This document shows, one piece after another, positions 24,769-32,989 of a stretch of DNA of 64,000 nucleotides. Position 1 is the first letter of the stretch, and each line of letters starts with the position of its first letter. The translations under genes were made by a program, and so were the position numbers. The DNA lies in assembly GCF_946222305.1 (NCBI RefSeq), contig NZ_CAMIHZ010000006.1, positions 1-64,000 on the forward strand, written 5' to 3'. A model generated the notes under the pieces. The model did not search any database, had not been told where the DNA came from, and saw only the letters and a program-made list of their open reading frames with translations. The stretch is from an uncultured Corynebacterium sp. (GTDB taxonomy: Bacteria > Actinomycetota > Actinomycetes > Mycobacteriales > Mycobacteriaceae).

Positions 24769-25710
24769 TTAATTCAGCAACACCATGATGATGGCCATGC
24801 ATGGGATGGCCATCGCTGTGGAAATCACAGCAGTATCACGGGCCAGAACCTTGTTCACGCCAAACCTTTGGGCATAAGTGAACACGTTCTGGCCCGTTGG
24901 CAATCCAGCAAGTAACGCCATGGCCAAAAGTAGCTGGCCGGTGGCGTCGAATAGAAAAATCCCCAATCCCAATGCAATGGCCGGGTGAACAACGGTCTTG
25001 ACCACAGAGGCGGCGAGCACACTGCGGCGGGGGCTGCGGCCACGTTGAAATACGCGCACCTCCGCCATCGACATTCCGAACGCAATCAGCGCTACTGCAA
25101 CGGTGGCATTGGCGATGATCTCTATGGGTTCGGCGACGACGGTGGGCAGTTGGAAAGCGAAGCGCAGCTTGGCAAACGATAGCGCTATACCGACGCCAGC
25201 GCCGATGATGAGCGGGTTTTTCAGGATGGTGAGGGCGAGGTCGCGCAGAAGGCTTTGTGAACGCTGCCCGGAATTGAGGTCCAGCAATAGGACGGAGATG
25301 GGCCCGTAAAAACCGACCTGGAAAAGGATGACCGGCAGCGTGAGGGAGGGATTATCGAGTAGATGCGTGGCAAGCGGAATGCCTAGGTTGGATCCGTTGC
25401 AGTAAGAGCAGGCCAGCATCGCTACGAGAGAATCGCTGGTGCTGCGACGCGCGATGAAGCGATAACCGATGTAGCCGATGGCACCTGCCGAAAGCGTGCT
25501 GAGGGCAACGACTGCGAGGTTGGACCCGAAGAGATCACCAACATTCGTGTTGGCCATAAAGTGTACGAGGGTTGCCGGCAGCGCAATCCAATACACGAAC
25601 ATGTTGAGCGTATAGACCGCGTTAGGGCCTAGAACGCGAAAACGCCCCACCGCGAACCCGAGCGCAATGATCGCGATGACGACGGCAAAACCGGTCAGGA
25701 CTTGGATCAT
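24769..25710 (-). CDS. AEC-family (auxin efflux carrier-type) membrane transporter
   Basis: 313 residues with about ten membrane segments in two halves, typical of the AEC/BART superfamily. Recognisable stretches are CSYCNGSNLGIPLATHLL in the first half and LLAGLPTGQNVFTYAQRFG in the second. The substrate is probably an organic acid or amino acid, but nothing here fixes it. It lies 64 bases downstream of the RDD gene on the same strand. Confidence 0.82.
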   Translation of the reverse strand: MIQVLTGFAVVIAIIALGFAVGRFRVLGPNAVYTLNMFVYWIALPATLVHFMANTNVGDLFGSNLAVVALSTLSAGAIGYIGYRFIARRSTSDSLVAMLACSYCNGSNLGIPLATHLLDNPSLTLPVILFQVGFYGPISVLLLDLNSGQRSQSLLRDLALTILKNPLIIGAGVGIALSFAKLRFAFQLPTVVAEPIEIIANATVAVALIAFGMSMAEVRVFQRGRSPRRSVLAASVVKTVVHPAIALGLGIFLFDATGQLLLAMALLAGLPTGQNVFTYAQRFGVNKVLARDTAVISTAMAIPCMAIIMVLLN

Positions 25711-25774
25711 GTATCAGCGGCTATTTCGGGAGAGGCGCGGTGGGGCGTGGGAAACGAGGGCCGGTGCTAGGAAG

Positions 25775-26443
25775 TTACTTCTTGACTACCAGTGCAGGGG
25801 CTGGCTTGTCGGTGAAGGATTGCTTGGTTGGGGACTTAGAGATGGAAACACCGATTACGATGTAGAAAACAATCTGCAGCCATGGTCCCAAGATTGGAAT
25901 CAAGTTGATGATGGTGGCAATAGGGTAGAAGATGTTGCGCTTCGCAGCGGTGGCGAAGTCTACAGGTTCCCCGGTTGGCTTGACGACGCGGGTACCGGTA
26001 GCCATTCGGCCGAGGCTGCCTCCGACCTTTGCCTCCATGGTGACGCGGTAGGCGTACCACACGATTACGCCGATGACGGCTCCGCCGAACTTTACCGACA
26101 TTGGTATTTGGCGAGTTTCGCCCGACATGAGGTCTTGGAACTGGGAGTGGAAAATTACCCAGACCACAATGAAGCTAAGGAGGCCGGAGACGATGGAATC
26201 CAACAGGAAAGCGAGGAAGCGCGAGCCCGCGCCAGGGTATTCGTGACCGGTTTGTTGCAGGCCGAGGTTGTTGTGGTGCTGCGCGTTAGGAAAAGCCTCG
26301 AAGCCCTGTCCGGCGGTGTTGCTTCCCTCGGTTGGCTGGGAGTAACCCTGATCCCCGAGACCTTGGTTGTAAGGATTCTGACCGTCGCCACCTTGAGGTG
26401 GATTATCGCCAGAAAAAGGATTATTTGAATTGAAATTTGTCAT
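25775..26443 (-). CDS. RDD-family membrane protein
   Basis: 222 residues. The first 75 are Asn/Gln/Gly-rich and low in complexity, then the RDD domain begins with GSRFLAFLLDSIVSG (the Arg and Asp of the name). Three or four membrane segments follow, with GGSLGRMATGTRVV between them. RDD proteins occur as small membrane proteins of mostly unknown role, some in Na+/H+ exchange. No partner is evident beyond the downstream AEC gene. Confidence 0.85.
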   Translation of the reverse strand: MTNFNSNNPFSGDNPPQGGDGQNPYNQGLGDQGYSQPTEGSNTAGQGFEAFPNAQHHNNLGLQQTGHEYPGAGSRFLAFLLDSIVSGLLSFIVVWVIFHSQFQDLMSGETRQIPMSVKFGGAVIGVIVWYAYRVTMEAKVGGSLGRMATGTRVVKPTGEPVDFATAAKRNIFYPIATIINLIPILGPWLQIVFYIVIGVSISKSPTKQSFTDKPAPALVVKK

Positions 26444-26575
26444 GAAGAAAGGCTAGCAGAACTGACATCCACTAGCTGGATGGGGAACTACGTGCGGGCA
26501 AAGTAGCAGATTGTGTGTTATGCGGAAATGACGAATGTTGGGGTCGCATGCGATAAATTCGGTGCTTGGATACGC

Positions 26576-26633
26576 AAAAGGCCCGCCCGGCTAAGCTACC
26601 TTTCCAATGAAGGTACTGGCCGGCGGGCCTTTT
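26576..26633. terminator. Terminator of the rpmB-rpmG-rpsN-rpsR operon
   Basis: AAAAGGCCCGCC (26576-26587) pairs perfectly with GGCGGGCCTTTT (26622-26633). The interior contains a second small hairpin (TACCTTT/GAAGGTA). It lies downstream of rpsR on the minus strand with A/T tracts at both ends, so it can act in both directions. Confidence 0.85.
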
Positions 26634-26677
26634 AACGTGTCTGTTAAACGTCTTAGTGCTGAGTCCTAAATTAAGGA

Positions 26678-26926
26678 TCAGCGGCTGTGGAATGGCAGGA
26701 GAGCCATTTCACGAGCGTTCTTCACAGCGGTAGCAACCTGGCGCTGCTGCTGTGGGGTCAGACCGGTGACGCGGCGAGAGCGGATCTTGCCACGGTCAGA
26801 GATGAACTTGCGCAGGAGAGCGTAGTTCTTGTAGTCAACCGTCTCGATGCCTTCAGCCTTGAGAGGGTTCTTCTTTGGGCGGCGGGACTGCTCCATCCGC
26901 GCCTTCTTAATGTTGTTGCGCTTCAT
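26678..26926 (-). CDS. rpsR: 30S ribosomal protein S18, cysteine-free form
   Basis: 82-residue S18 with the conserved IDYKNYALLRKFISDRGKI-like centre (here VDYKNYALLRKF) and RVTGLTPQQQRQVATAVKNAREMALLPF. It has no Cys, so it is the zinc-independent form. Last gene of the minus-strand operon rpmB-rpmG-rpsN-rpsR. Confidence 0.97.
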   Translation of the reverse strand: MKRNNIKKARMEQSRRPKKNPLKAEGIETVDYKNYALLRKFISDRGKIRSRRVTGLTPQQQRQVATAVKNAREMALLPFHSR

Positions 26927-26941
26927 TTCGCAGTGCTCCTT

Positions 26942-27247
26942 TTACCAGCTGGACTTGCGAACGCCTGGCAGCTCACCGCGGTGAGCCATCTGGCGAACAC
27001 GGACACGGGACAGACCGAACTTACGCAGGTAACCGCGTGGACGGCCGTCAGCGGCGTCACGGTTACGAACGCGCACTGGGGAAGCGTCGCGAGGCTGACG
27101 GTTCAGCTCCCACTGTGCCTCCATGCGATCCTCGTCGGATGTGTTCGGATTCTTGATGATCTTCTTGAGCTCAGCGCGACGCTCCGCGTAGCGGGCGACG
27201 ATTTCCTTGCGCTGCTCGTTCTTCGCGATCATAGACTTCTTAGCCAT
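26942..27247 (-). CDS. rpsN: 30S ribosomal protein S14, zinc-independent long form
   Basis: 101-residue S14 of the long type, without the CxxC...CxxC zinc site of the short type. Typical are AKKSMIAKNEQRK, RNRDAADGRPRGYLRKFGLSR (written as its RPRGYLRKFGLSR core) and VRQMAHRGELPGVRKSSW. It starts three bases after the rpmG stop. Confidence 0.97.
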   Translation of the reverse strand: MAKKSMIAKNEQRKEIVARYAERRAELKKIIKNPNTSDEDRMEAQWELNRQPRDASPVRVRNRDAADGRPRGYLRKFGLSRVRVRQMAHRGELPGVRKSSW

Positions 27248-27250
27248 AGA

Positions 27251-27415
27251 TTATCGCTCCTCGCGGAATTCGACGTGCTTGCGGACTACCGGATCGAACT
27301 TCTTAATGGTCAGACGATCTGGGTTGTTGCGCTTGTTCTTACGGGTGACATAGGTGTAACCGGTGCCAGCCGTAGACTTCAGCTTGATGATTGGACGGAT
27401 ATCGTTACGTGCCAT
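27251..27415 (-). CDS. rpmG: 50S ribosomal protein L33, cysteine-free form
   Basis: 54 residues beginning MARNDIRPIIKLKSTAGTG, with TYVTRKNKRNNPDRL and ending KHVEFREER. None of the four zinc-binding cysteines is present. The gene lies between rpmB (two bases upstream) and rpsN. Confidence 0.96.
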   Translation of the reverse strand: MARNDIRPIIKLKSTAGTGYTYVTRKNKRNNPDRLTIKKFDPVVRKHVEFREER

Positions 27416-27417
27416 GT

Positions 27418-27654
27418 TTAGATCTTCTCCCCACGGGCGCGGATCTTGGCAACGACAGACTCGATGCCGTCACGGTCAATGGTCTTCAGGCCCTTGGTGG
27501 ACACGTTCAAAGTGATCGTGCGTCCTTCGGAGGGCAGGTAGAACGAGCGGCGCTGGATGTTTGGGTTCCAACGGCGGCTCGTACGGCGGTGAGAGTGGGA
27601 AACGGTCTTGCCGAACTTCGGCGTCCGTCCCGTCACCTGGCAGTATGCCGACAT
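27418..27654 (-). CDS. rpmB: 50S ribosomal protein L28, zinc-independent form
   Basis: 78 residues, MSAYCQVTGRTPKFGKTVSH at the start, then RRWNPNIQ and the GLKTIDRDGIE region. Only one Cys (residue 5) remains, so no zinc ribbon can form. First gene of the minus-strand ribosomal operon; a GAAGGAG element (complement of 27662-27669) lies seven bases before its ATG. Confidence 0.96.
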   Translation of the reverse strand: MSAYCQVTGRTPKFGKTVSHSHRRTSRRWNPNIQRRSFYLPSEGRTITLNVSTKGLKTIDRDGIESVVAKIRARGEKI

Positions 27655-28062
27655 GGGTTTTCTCCTTCCACCGTTTGCAAACGTGGCTCGTCGCGGCAGC
27701 GTTCACTCGGTTAGACGGGCCGGTGAAAGCGCGCGGAGCTGCACGATGAAACGGTGATGACGTTTACTTAGACAACAGCGGGGGTAAACATTACCGCAAG
27801 GGGGTGCCGAAAACCTAATTGCTTTAAGCTTGCTGTCTCAACTAGGTTTCTGCCTTTGTTTTCGACGCCCCGCGGGCCGCCTGGCCACGAATTCAGTAGG
27901 GCGGTGATTTCCCATTGAGGGCGTGAAGAAGTAAGATTCTCCGATTGTACGTATCCTCGGCCACCGTCGAGGAGTGCTGTAATTCTAGCCCGACTCGGGC
28001 ACGACCACGTTCCAACCGTGAATTGTGGACCGACCCGATGTAGACAACCTGAGGGATTAATT
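27655..28062. other. Divergent promoter region between the two ribosomal operons
   Basis: No gene is seen in these 408 bases. It should carry promoters for rpmB (minus) and rpmE2 (plus). TAAGAT near 27932 could be a plus-strand -10 element. I looked for a Zur-type palindrome (TGATAAT-n-ATTATCA-like) and found none, so zinc control of these paralogues is not supported by sequence here. Confidence 0.4.
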
Positions 28063-28326
28063 ATGAAGAAGGATATCCACCCTGATTACCACGCAGTGGT
28101 ATTCAAGGATGCGAGCACCGGACACCAGTTCCTGACTCGCTCTACCGCCACTTCTGACCGCACCGTTGAGTGGGAAGACGGCAACGAGTACCCGCTGATC
28201 GTCGTCGACGTCACCAGTGAGTCCCACCCATTCTGGACCGGCGCACAGCGCGTTATGGATACTGCAGGCCGTGTGGAGAAGTTCCAGCGTCGCTACGGTG
28301 CAATGGCTCGTCGCAAGAAGAAGTAA
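28063..28326 (+). CDS. rpmE2: 50S ribosomal protein L31 type B
   Basis: 87-residue L31 of the cysteine-free type B: MKKDIHPDYHAVVFKDAST, then the SHPFWTGAQRVMDTAGRVEKF core (shown in part) and a basic end. The ATG 28063 matches the family N-terminus; the frame is open 15 codons further upstream. It heads the rpmE2-rpmF operon. Confidence 0.95.
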   Translation: MKKDIHPDYHAVVFKDASTGHQFLTRSTATSDRTVEWEDGNEYPLIVVDVTSESHPFWTGAQRVMDTAGRVEKFQRRYGAMARRKKK

Positions 28327-28353
28327 GCTTAAGAGAAAGAGAAGGGTTAAACA

Positions 28354-28521
28354 ATGGCTGTTCCAAAGCGCCGCATGTCCCGCGCAAATACCCACTCCCG
28401 CCGTTCCCAGTGGAAGGCCGACAATGTCGCCCTCTCCAACGTGAAGGTTCAGGGCCAAGAGGTTCAGATCCCACGTCGTCTGGTCAAGGCTGCACAGCTG
28501 GGTCTGATCGACCTCGACTAG
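28354..28521 (+). CDS. rpmF: 50S ribosomal protein L32, cysteine-free form
   Basis: 55 residues: MAVPKRRMSRANTHSRRSQW at the start, ending RRLVKAAQLGLIDLD. The usual pair of CxxC motifs is missing. AGAAGGG lies about eight bases before the ATG. A strong terminator follows. Confidence 0.96.
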   Translation: MAVPKRRMSRANTHSRRSQWKADNVALSNVKVQGQEVQIPRRLVKAAQLGLIDLD

Positions 28522-28578
28522 TGGTCATCTAGAAGGGGAGATCATCTGAAGTTATCGACTTCTACTCTCCGAAGAGCA

Positions 28579-28612
28579 CTGCCCACCGGCTTTTCCGGTG
28601 GGCAGTTTTTTA
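28579..28612 (+). terminator. Terminator after rpmF
   Basis: CTGCCCACCGG (28579-28589) pairs with CCGGTGGGCAG (28595-28605) and is followed by six T residues. Classic rho-independent terminator ending the rpmE2-rpmF unit. Confidence 0.93.
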
Positions 28613-28669
28613 TGGGGATCTGCAACCAAGGCTTAACCAATGAGGTTTCTTACCTTCTTGGCGAGTAAA

Positions 28670-28735
28670 TGTTGTGTGAGACATAAGTTTTTCTGGAGGG
28701 TAGGCCGAATTCGCGATAAGATGGCTCACACAACA
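28670..28735. promoter_or_regulatory. 11-bp inverted repeat bracketing the mprA promoter
   Basis: TGTTGTGTGAG (28670-28680) is the perfect reverse complement of CTCACACAACA (28725-28735). Between the arms is a likely -10 element, TAAGAT (28717-28722); the right arm falls around the expected transcription start. This could be a pair of operator half-sites for autoregulation by MprA, or another regulator; that part is inference. Confidence 0.5.
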
Positions 28736-28782
28736 GCAGGTCGAAGTGAGTGAGTTTTCACTTCATGCTGAAACGGGGCAAA

Positions 28783-29487
28783 ATGGTGAGCATGAAAATT
28801 CTTGTTGCCGATGACGACCAAGCGGTTCGGGAGTCTCTTCGCCGATCGCTCATTTTCAATGGCTACACGGTGGTTCTCGCCACCGATGGTGCTGAGGCCT
28901 TAGAAATGATTGAGTCCGAACGGCCTGACTTGGCGATCCTCGATGTCATGATGCCGAAACGTGATGGTCTCGAAGTCTGCCGAGAACTGCGCAGCCACGG
29001 CGACGATGTTCCTATTTTGTTGCTCACGGCTCGAGATGCAGTTTCTGAACGTGTCGCTGGTTTAGATGCCGGTGCTGATGACTATCTGCCAAAGCCGTTC
29101 GCGCTCGAGGAATTGCTGGCTCGTACGCGGTCGCTATTCCGTCGTGCTACCCGCCCGGCCATTAACGAAACGCAGAGCAACGAGCCACTGCGCTTCGAGG
29201 ATCTCACCCTCAACCCAGATACTCGCGATGTCCGTCGTGGTGAGCGCCAGATTAGCCTGACCCGAACGGAATTCGCCTTGCTGGAATTGCTGATCCGAAA
29301 TCCGCGCAAGGTGTTGTCCCGTAACAATATCCTTGAGGAGGTCTGGGGTTACGATTTCCCAACCTCCGGTAATGCCCTCGAGGTTTACATCGGCTACCTG
29401 CGTAAAAAGACCGAGCAAGATGGTGAGAGCCGCTTGATTCATACGGTTCGCGGTGTCGGCTACGTTTTGCGTGAGACTGCACCGTGA
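28783..29487 (+). CDS. mprA: Two-component response regulator MprA
   Basis: OmpR/PhoB-type regulator of the envelope-stress system MprAB. From ATG 28783 it has 234 residues; GTG 28786 and ATG 28792 are alternatives. The receiver domain shows the acidic pocket ADDD, phospho-acceptor Asp in LAILDVMMPKRDG, the Thr in LLLTARD and the Lys in LPKPFAL. The winged-helix DNA-binding domain includes LTRTEFALLELLIRNP and RLIHTVRGVGYVLR. The stop overlaps the mprB GTG (GTGA), so the pair is translationally coupled. Confidence 0.93.
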   Translation: MVSMKILVADDDQAVRESLRRSLIFNGYTVVLATDGAEALEMIESERPDLAILDVMMPKRDGLEVCRELRSHGDDVPILLLTARDAVSERVAGLDAGADDYLPKPFALEELLARTRSLFRRATRPAINETQSNEPLRFEDLTLNPDTRDVRRGERQISLTRTEFALLELLIRNPRKVLSRNNILEEVWGYDFPTSGNALEVYIGYLRKKTEQDGESRLIHTVRGVGYVLRETAP

Positions 29488-31037
29488 TTCTCCGGAGGCT
29501 TCCTGCAGAAGCCTCCCCCTGGGATAAGCGCTCCACCGAGGGGCGGGAAGACGACCTTTTCGAAGACCGAGCGCTATCCGGAGGGGCCGGAGGCAAGTCT
29601 GACCATACGAGCTGGATTCACGTCGCTCGTTTTTCGGTTCGCGGGCTCTCGCTCCGCGCCCGCCTGTCCATTCTCGTGGCGCTGATGGTTCTGTTGACCA
29701 TTCTGGTCATCACCATCACCGCCTATAAGTCCGTTAGTCAGGTGCTCTACACCGAGCTGGACAAGAACTTGCAGACCCGTGCCCAGGCCGCGATTGACCG
29801 CTCGGAGCAGCCTTTTCCGGATGATTTTGACGCCCAAGGGCATTACCGACCTCGATTCCACGAGATCTCGAGCAATATGCGGATCATGATCATCCCCTCG
29901 AGCTACACGGGACAATCCACCCCTGTACGCGAGTTTGAATCCGTCCTGCAGTCGAAGCAGATTTCCGTGATGCGGGGTGAGGAGCCCTTTAACTTCGACA
30001 CGACCGATCATGAACGGATGTTCGCGGTGCGTACCGTGGACGGTCGTGTCATTGTGGTGACCCAGGATCTGGCTTTCACGAAGCAGACCTTGAATGCATT
30101 GGAACTTGTGTTGATCCTGGTTGGCGTCTCCGGTGCCTTGGGCGCGATCATTCTGAGTATCGCTATCGTCAACGCCGGGTTGCAGCCCATTGGTCGACTC
30201 CGCCGAGCAGCCGACCATGTGACAGAAACAGGTGAGCTGCGCAAGATTTCGGTGTACAGCCACGACGAGCTTAGCTCGCTTACGCAGTCTTTCAACGACA
30301 TGATGAGTGCGCTCGAGGACGCTCAAACTAAGCAGCGCAACCTCGTGGCGGATGCCTCCCATGAGCTCAAGACCCCACTTACTTCGATGCGCACGAATAT
30401 TGAGTTGCTTATGCAGGCATCGAAAAACAAGCACGCGATAATCAGTGAAGCTGACCGCGCAGATATTGAGCGAGACGTTATCGCCCAGATCGAGGAAATG
30501 AGCTCCCTCATTGGTGACCTTGTGGAACTGGCCCGCGAGGAAACTCACGAGGTGCCACTCAGCAGCATCGACGTTGGCGACATTCTGCAGGGATGCATCG
30601 GACGTGTGCAGCGCCGTAGGCCGGATGTGCGTTTCGAATTCCGGGAAACGGAATGGACTCTCGAAGGGGACAGCTTCGGCCTGAGTCGCGCTCTACTGAA
30701 TCTCCTAGATAACGCCGCAAAATGGTCTCCGACGGATGGCACGGTGCGTATCGATATGATTCCTGACGGCAGGGAGCTGGAGTTACGGATATCCGATAGC
30801 GGTCCAGGCATTCCGGTGGAGGAGCGCGAGCGCGTATTCGACCGTTTCTACCGCTCCATCGGATCGCGATCGATGCCGGGATCTGGTCTCGGGCTGTCCA
30901 TTGTGAAGCATATGGTGGAGCGTCATGGGGGCAGCATTCGCGCCGACGAGAGTGATGACGGTGGCACGATGATGGTTGTGCGGTTGCCTGGGGATCCCGT
31001 CATGGTGGTAGATGAGGGCGTCGAGAAAGAAAAGTGA
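29484..31037 (+). CDS. mprB: Sensor histidine kinase MprB
   Basis: 517 residues. A cytoplasmic N-terminus of about 58 residues precedes membrane segment one (LSILVALMVLLTILVITITAY). An extracytoplasmic sensor domain of about 125 residues and a second segment (LVLILVGVSGALGAIILSIA) follow, then HAMP, the HisKA box (ADASHELKTPLTSMRTN, phospho-His) and the HATPase domain (NLLDNAAKWSP, DSGPGIP, GSGLGLSIVKHM). The partner is MprA; the downstream protease PepD fits the mycobacterial stress module in which PepD modulates MprB signalling. Confidence 0.94.
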   Translation: MILRRLPAEASPWDKRSTEGREDDLFEDRALSGGAGGKSDHTSWIHVARFSVRGLSLRARLSILVALMVLLTILVITITAYKSVSQVLYTELDKNLQTRAQAAIDRSEQPFPDDFDAQGHYRPRFHEISSNMRIMIIPSSYTGQSTPVREFESVLQSKQISVMRGEEPFNFDTTDHERMFAVRTVDGRVIVVTQDLAFTKQTLNALELVLILVGVSGALGAIILSIAIVNAGLQPIGRLRRAADHVTETGELRKISVYSHDELSSLTQSFNDMMSALEDAQTKQRNLVADASHELKTPLTSMRTNIELLMQASKNKHAIISEADRADIERDVIAQIEEMSSLIGDLVELAREETHEVPLSSIDVGDILQGCIGRVQRRRPDVRFEFRETEWTLEGDSFGLSRALLNLLDNAAKWSPTDGTVRIDMIPDGRELELRISDSGPGIPVEERERVFDRFYRSIGSRSMPGSGLGLSIVKHMVERHGGSIRADESDDGGTMMVVRLPGDPVMVVDEGVEKEK

Positions 31038-31223
31038 AGCGATAGAAAGCGAGCGGCTCTGAACGTTTACTGTGAGCTTTCTGTATGCCATCGCGCTGGG
31101 TAGATTGGACTTCCAAGAGACTCCGCAGCCTGAATTGGGCTGGTCTTCACAATTTGGGGGCACAATTGGATCTATCTTCTTAGGGTGCCGACGGTGGCCC
31201 GAAAACATGGAAAGGCAATCGAA

Positions 31224-32873
31224 ATGACGACACATAATCCCGGTGAAAACGACTTCGGAAATGCGAAGCGGGATCAAAAGAAAGGTCCTGCCGATAACCG
31301 TTCACCGCAAGGGATGTCGTCTCCGATGGGGTGGCGGCAGGACCAAGCCGAGTCGCACACGTCGCAGTTTGGGGCGATGGGCGGCCAGCCGGTCGGTGCT
31401 GCGAGTCAGGCTGAAGGCCCGGGGGCTGGACAACAGGGCGGACTGCAGGCTGGTGCTGCGCAGCCCCAGTTGAATGACTACGGTGCTGGTGCGCGATCCA
31501 TGGGCCAACCGGGCCAGCCAGGCCAACTGGGCCGGCCAAGTCAATCTGCGCCAATGGGGCAACCCGGCCAGCCAGGTCAATCTGCGCCAATGGGGCAACC
31601 CGGTCGGTTAGGTCAATCTTCGCCAATGGGGCAACCCGGCCAGCAGGGCCAGGCGGGTCCCACCATGACAGGCCAGCCCGGACAATTTGGACACCCTGGC
31701 CAGGCCGGACAGTTCGCCCAGCCCGGTCAATTGGGTCAACCCGTTCCACCGGCACCCCGTCAGCCGAAGCGTTGGTCCACCACCAGCTTGGTCGCTATGG
31801 TGCTTGCCGGGTCGCTCGTCGCCGGCGCGGCCACGGCGGTAGTGGGCAGTGAGCTCAACGGCAATGGCTTGGGCAACAGTACTGTGACTTCCTTCGACCA
31901 AGGTAAGCCCACGAGCGATACGAAGAACACCAACGGTCGCCCGCCAGCGGAAGGCAGCGTGGAAGAGGTCGCGTCCAAGGTCTTGCCCAGCGTGGTCTCC
32001 ATCCAGGTGCAGACAGCTGATTCGGGTGCCGACGGTTCCGGATCCATCATTAGTAACGATGGTCTGATTGTGACGAATAATCACGTCGTTTCGGGGGCAG
32101 AGAATGGCCGAGCCAAGATCGCGGTGCAGCTGCACGATGGCCGGGTGCTGCCTGCGGACCTCGTTGCATCAGATCCCACCACCGATGTAGCCGTCATCAA
32201 GGCTCGTGGTGCTAACGACCTGCAACCGATCAAGTTCGGCGACTCCAACAAGCTCAACGTGGGGCAGGAAGTTGTGGCGATTGGCTCTCCTTTGGGGCTG
32301 TCCTCGACGGTGACACGCGGGATCGTCTCTGCGAAAAACCGTCCCGTTCAGGCCGGTGGTGAAAAGGGCGGCGAAGCTTCTCTGATCGACGCCATCCAGA
32401 CCGACGCTGCGATTAACCCCGGTAACTCTGGTGGCGCGCTGGTCAACATGAATGGTGAGCTCGTGGGCATCCCATCGGTCATTGCCTCTCTCGGCGGTGG
32501 CGAAGGGCAGCAATCTGGATCCATCGGATTGGGTTTTGCCATCCCGGTAAACCAGGCGCAAGACATCGCCAAACAACTGGTGGAAAAGAAGAAGGTCGAC
32601 CACCCCGCCATTGGTGCGCAGGTGAACACCAGCCGTTCCGCCTCCAGCCAAGGCGCTGAAATCGTGAAGGTCGAAAGTGGCAGCCCAGCGGATAAGGCCG
32701 GACTGAAATCCGGTGACGTGGTGTTGAAGGTGGATGACCGCTTGGTTGAAGGCGGCGTGGGATTGATCGCTGCGATCCGTTCGCACCGCGTGGGGGACAA
32801 GGTCACGCTGACTGTCCTCCGCGATGGCAAGGGATCGGAGAAGCAGGTGGAGGTCACACTCGGGTCGCGGTAG
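31224..32873 (+). CDS. pepD: HtrA/DegP-type PDZ serine protease PepD
   Basis: 549 residues from ATG 31224, with GGAAAGG eight bases upstream; open frame extends 13 codons further. The cytosolic N-terminus (about 170 residues) is Gln/Gly/Pro-rich with 12-residue repeats. One membrane segment (TSLVAMVLAGSLVAGAATAVVG) anchors it, with the protease outside. The triad is His in VTNNHVVSG, Asp in TTDVAVIKA and Ser in INPGNSGGALV. A PDZ domain occupies the last 95 residues (SPADKAGLKSGDVVLKVDD). It follows mprB as in mycobacteria and is likely part of the same stress regulon. Confidence 0.93.
   Translation: MTTHNPGENDFGNAKRDQKKGPADNRSPQGMSSPMGWRQDQAESHTSQFGAMGGQPVGAASQAEGPGAGQQGGLQAGAAQPQLNDYGAGARSMGQPGQPGQLGRPSQSAPMGQPGQPGQSAPMGQPGRLGQSSPMGQPGQQGQAGPTMTGQPGQFGHPGQAGQFAQPGQLGQPVPPAPRQPKRWSTTSLVAMVLAGSLVAGAATAVVGSELNGNGLGNSTVTSFDQGKPTSDTKNTNGRPPAEGSVEEVASKVLPSVVSIQVQTADSGADGSGSIISNDGLIVTNNHVVSGAENGRAKIAVQLHDGRVLPADLVASDPTTDVAVIKARGANDLQPIKFGDSNKLNVGQEVVAIGSPLGLSSTVTRGIVSAKNRPVQAGGEKGGEASLIDAIQTDAAINPGNSGGALVNMNGELVGIPSVIASLGGGEGQQSGSIGLGFAIPVNQAQDIAKQLVEKKKVDHPAIGAQVNTSRSASSQGAEIVKVESGSPADKAGLKSGDVVLKVDDRLVEGGVGLIAAIRSHRVGDKVTLTVLRDGKGSEKQVEVTLGSR
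31541..31648 (+). repeat. 36-bp in-frame tandem repeat in pepD
   Basis: Three units begin at 31541, 31577 and 31613, each encoding a variant of SAPMGQPGQPGQ. Related MGQPG/GQPGQ copies flank them. The repeat lies in the cytosolic part before the membrane segment and may vary in copy number between strains. Confidence 0.8.
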
Positions 32874-32989
32874 CGCTATCCCCCGATAGACCCCTCATTC
32901 CTCAGCTTGTCTGTACAGCTGTCGCAATGGCGGGATACGGTTAGTAGGACAAAATTCAGTGCAAGCCTGATCGGAAGAATTCTAGAGTC

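Noticed and set aside
27655..28062. Zur operator in the ribosomal divergent region
   Set aside because: No TGATAAT-n-ATTATCA-like palindrome was found by reading both strands.
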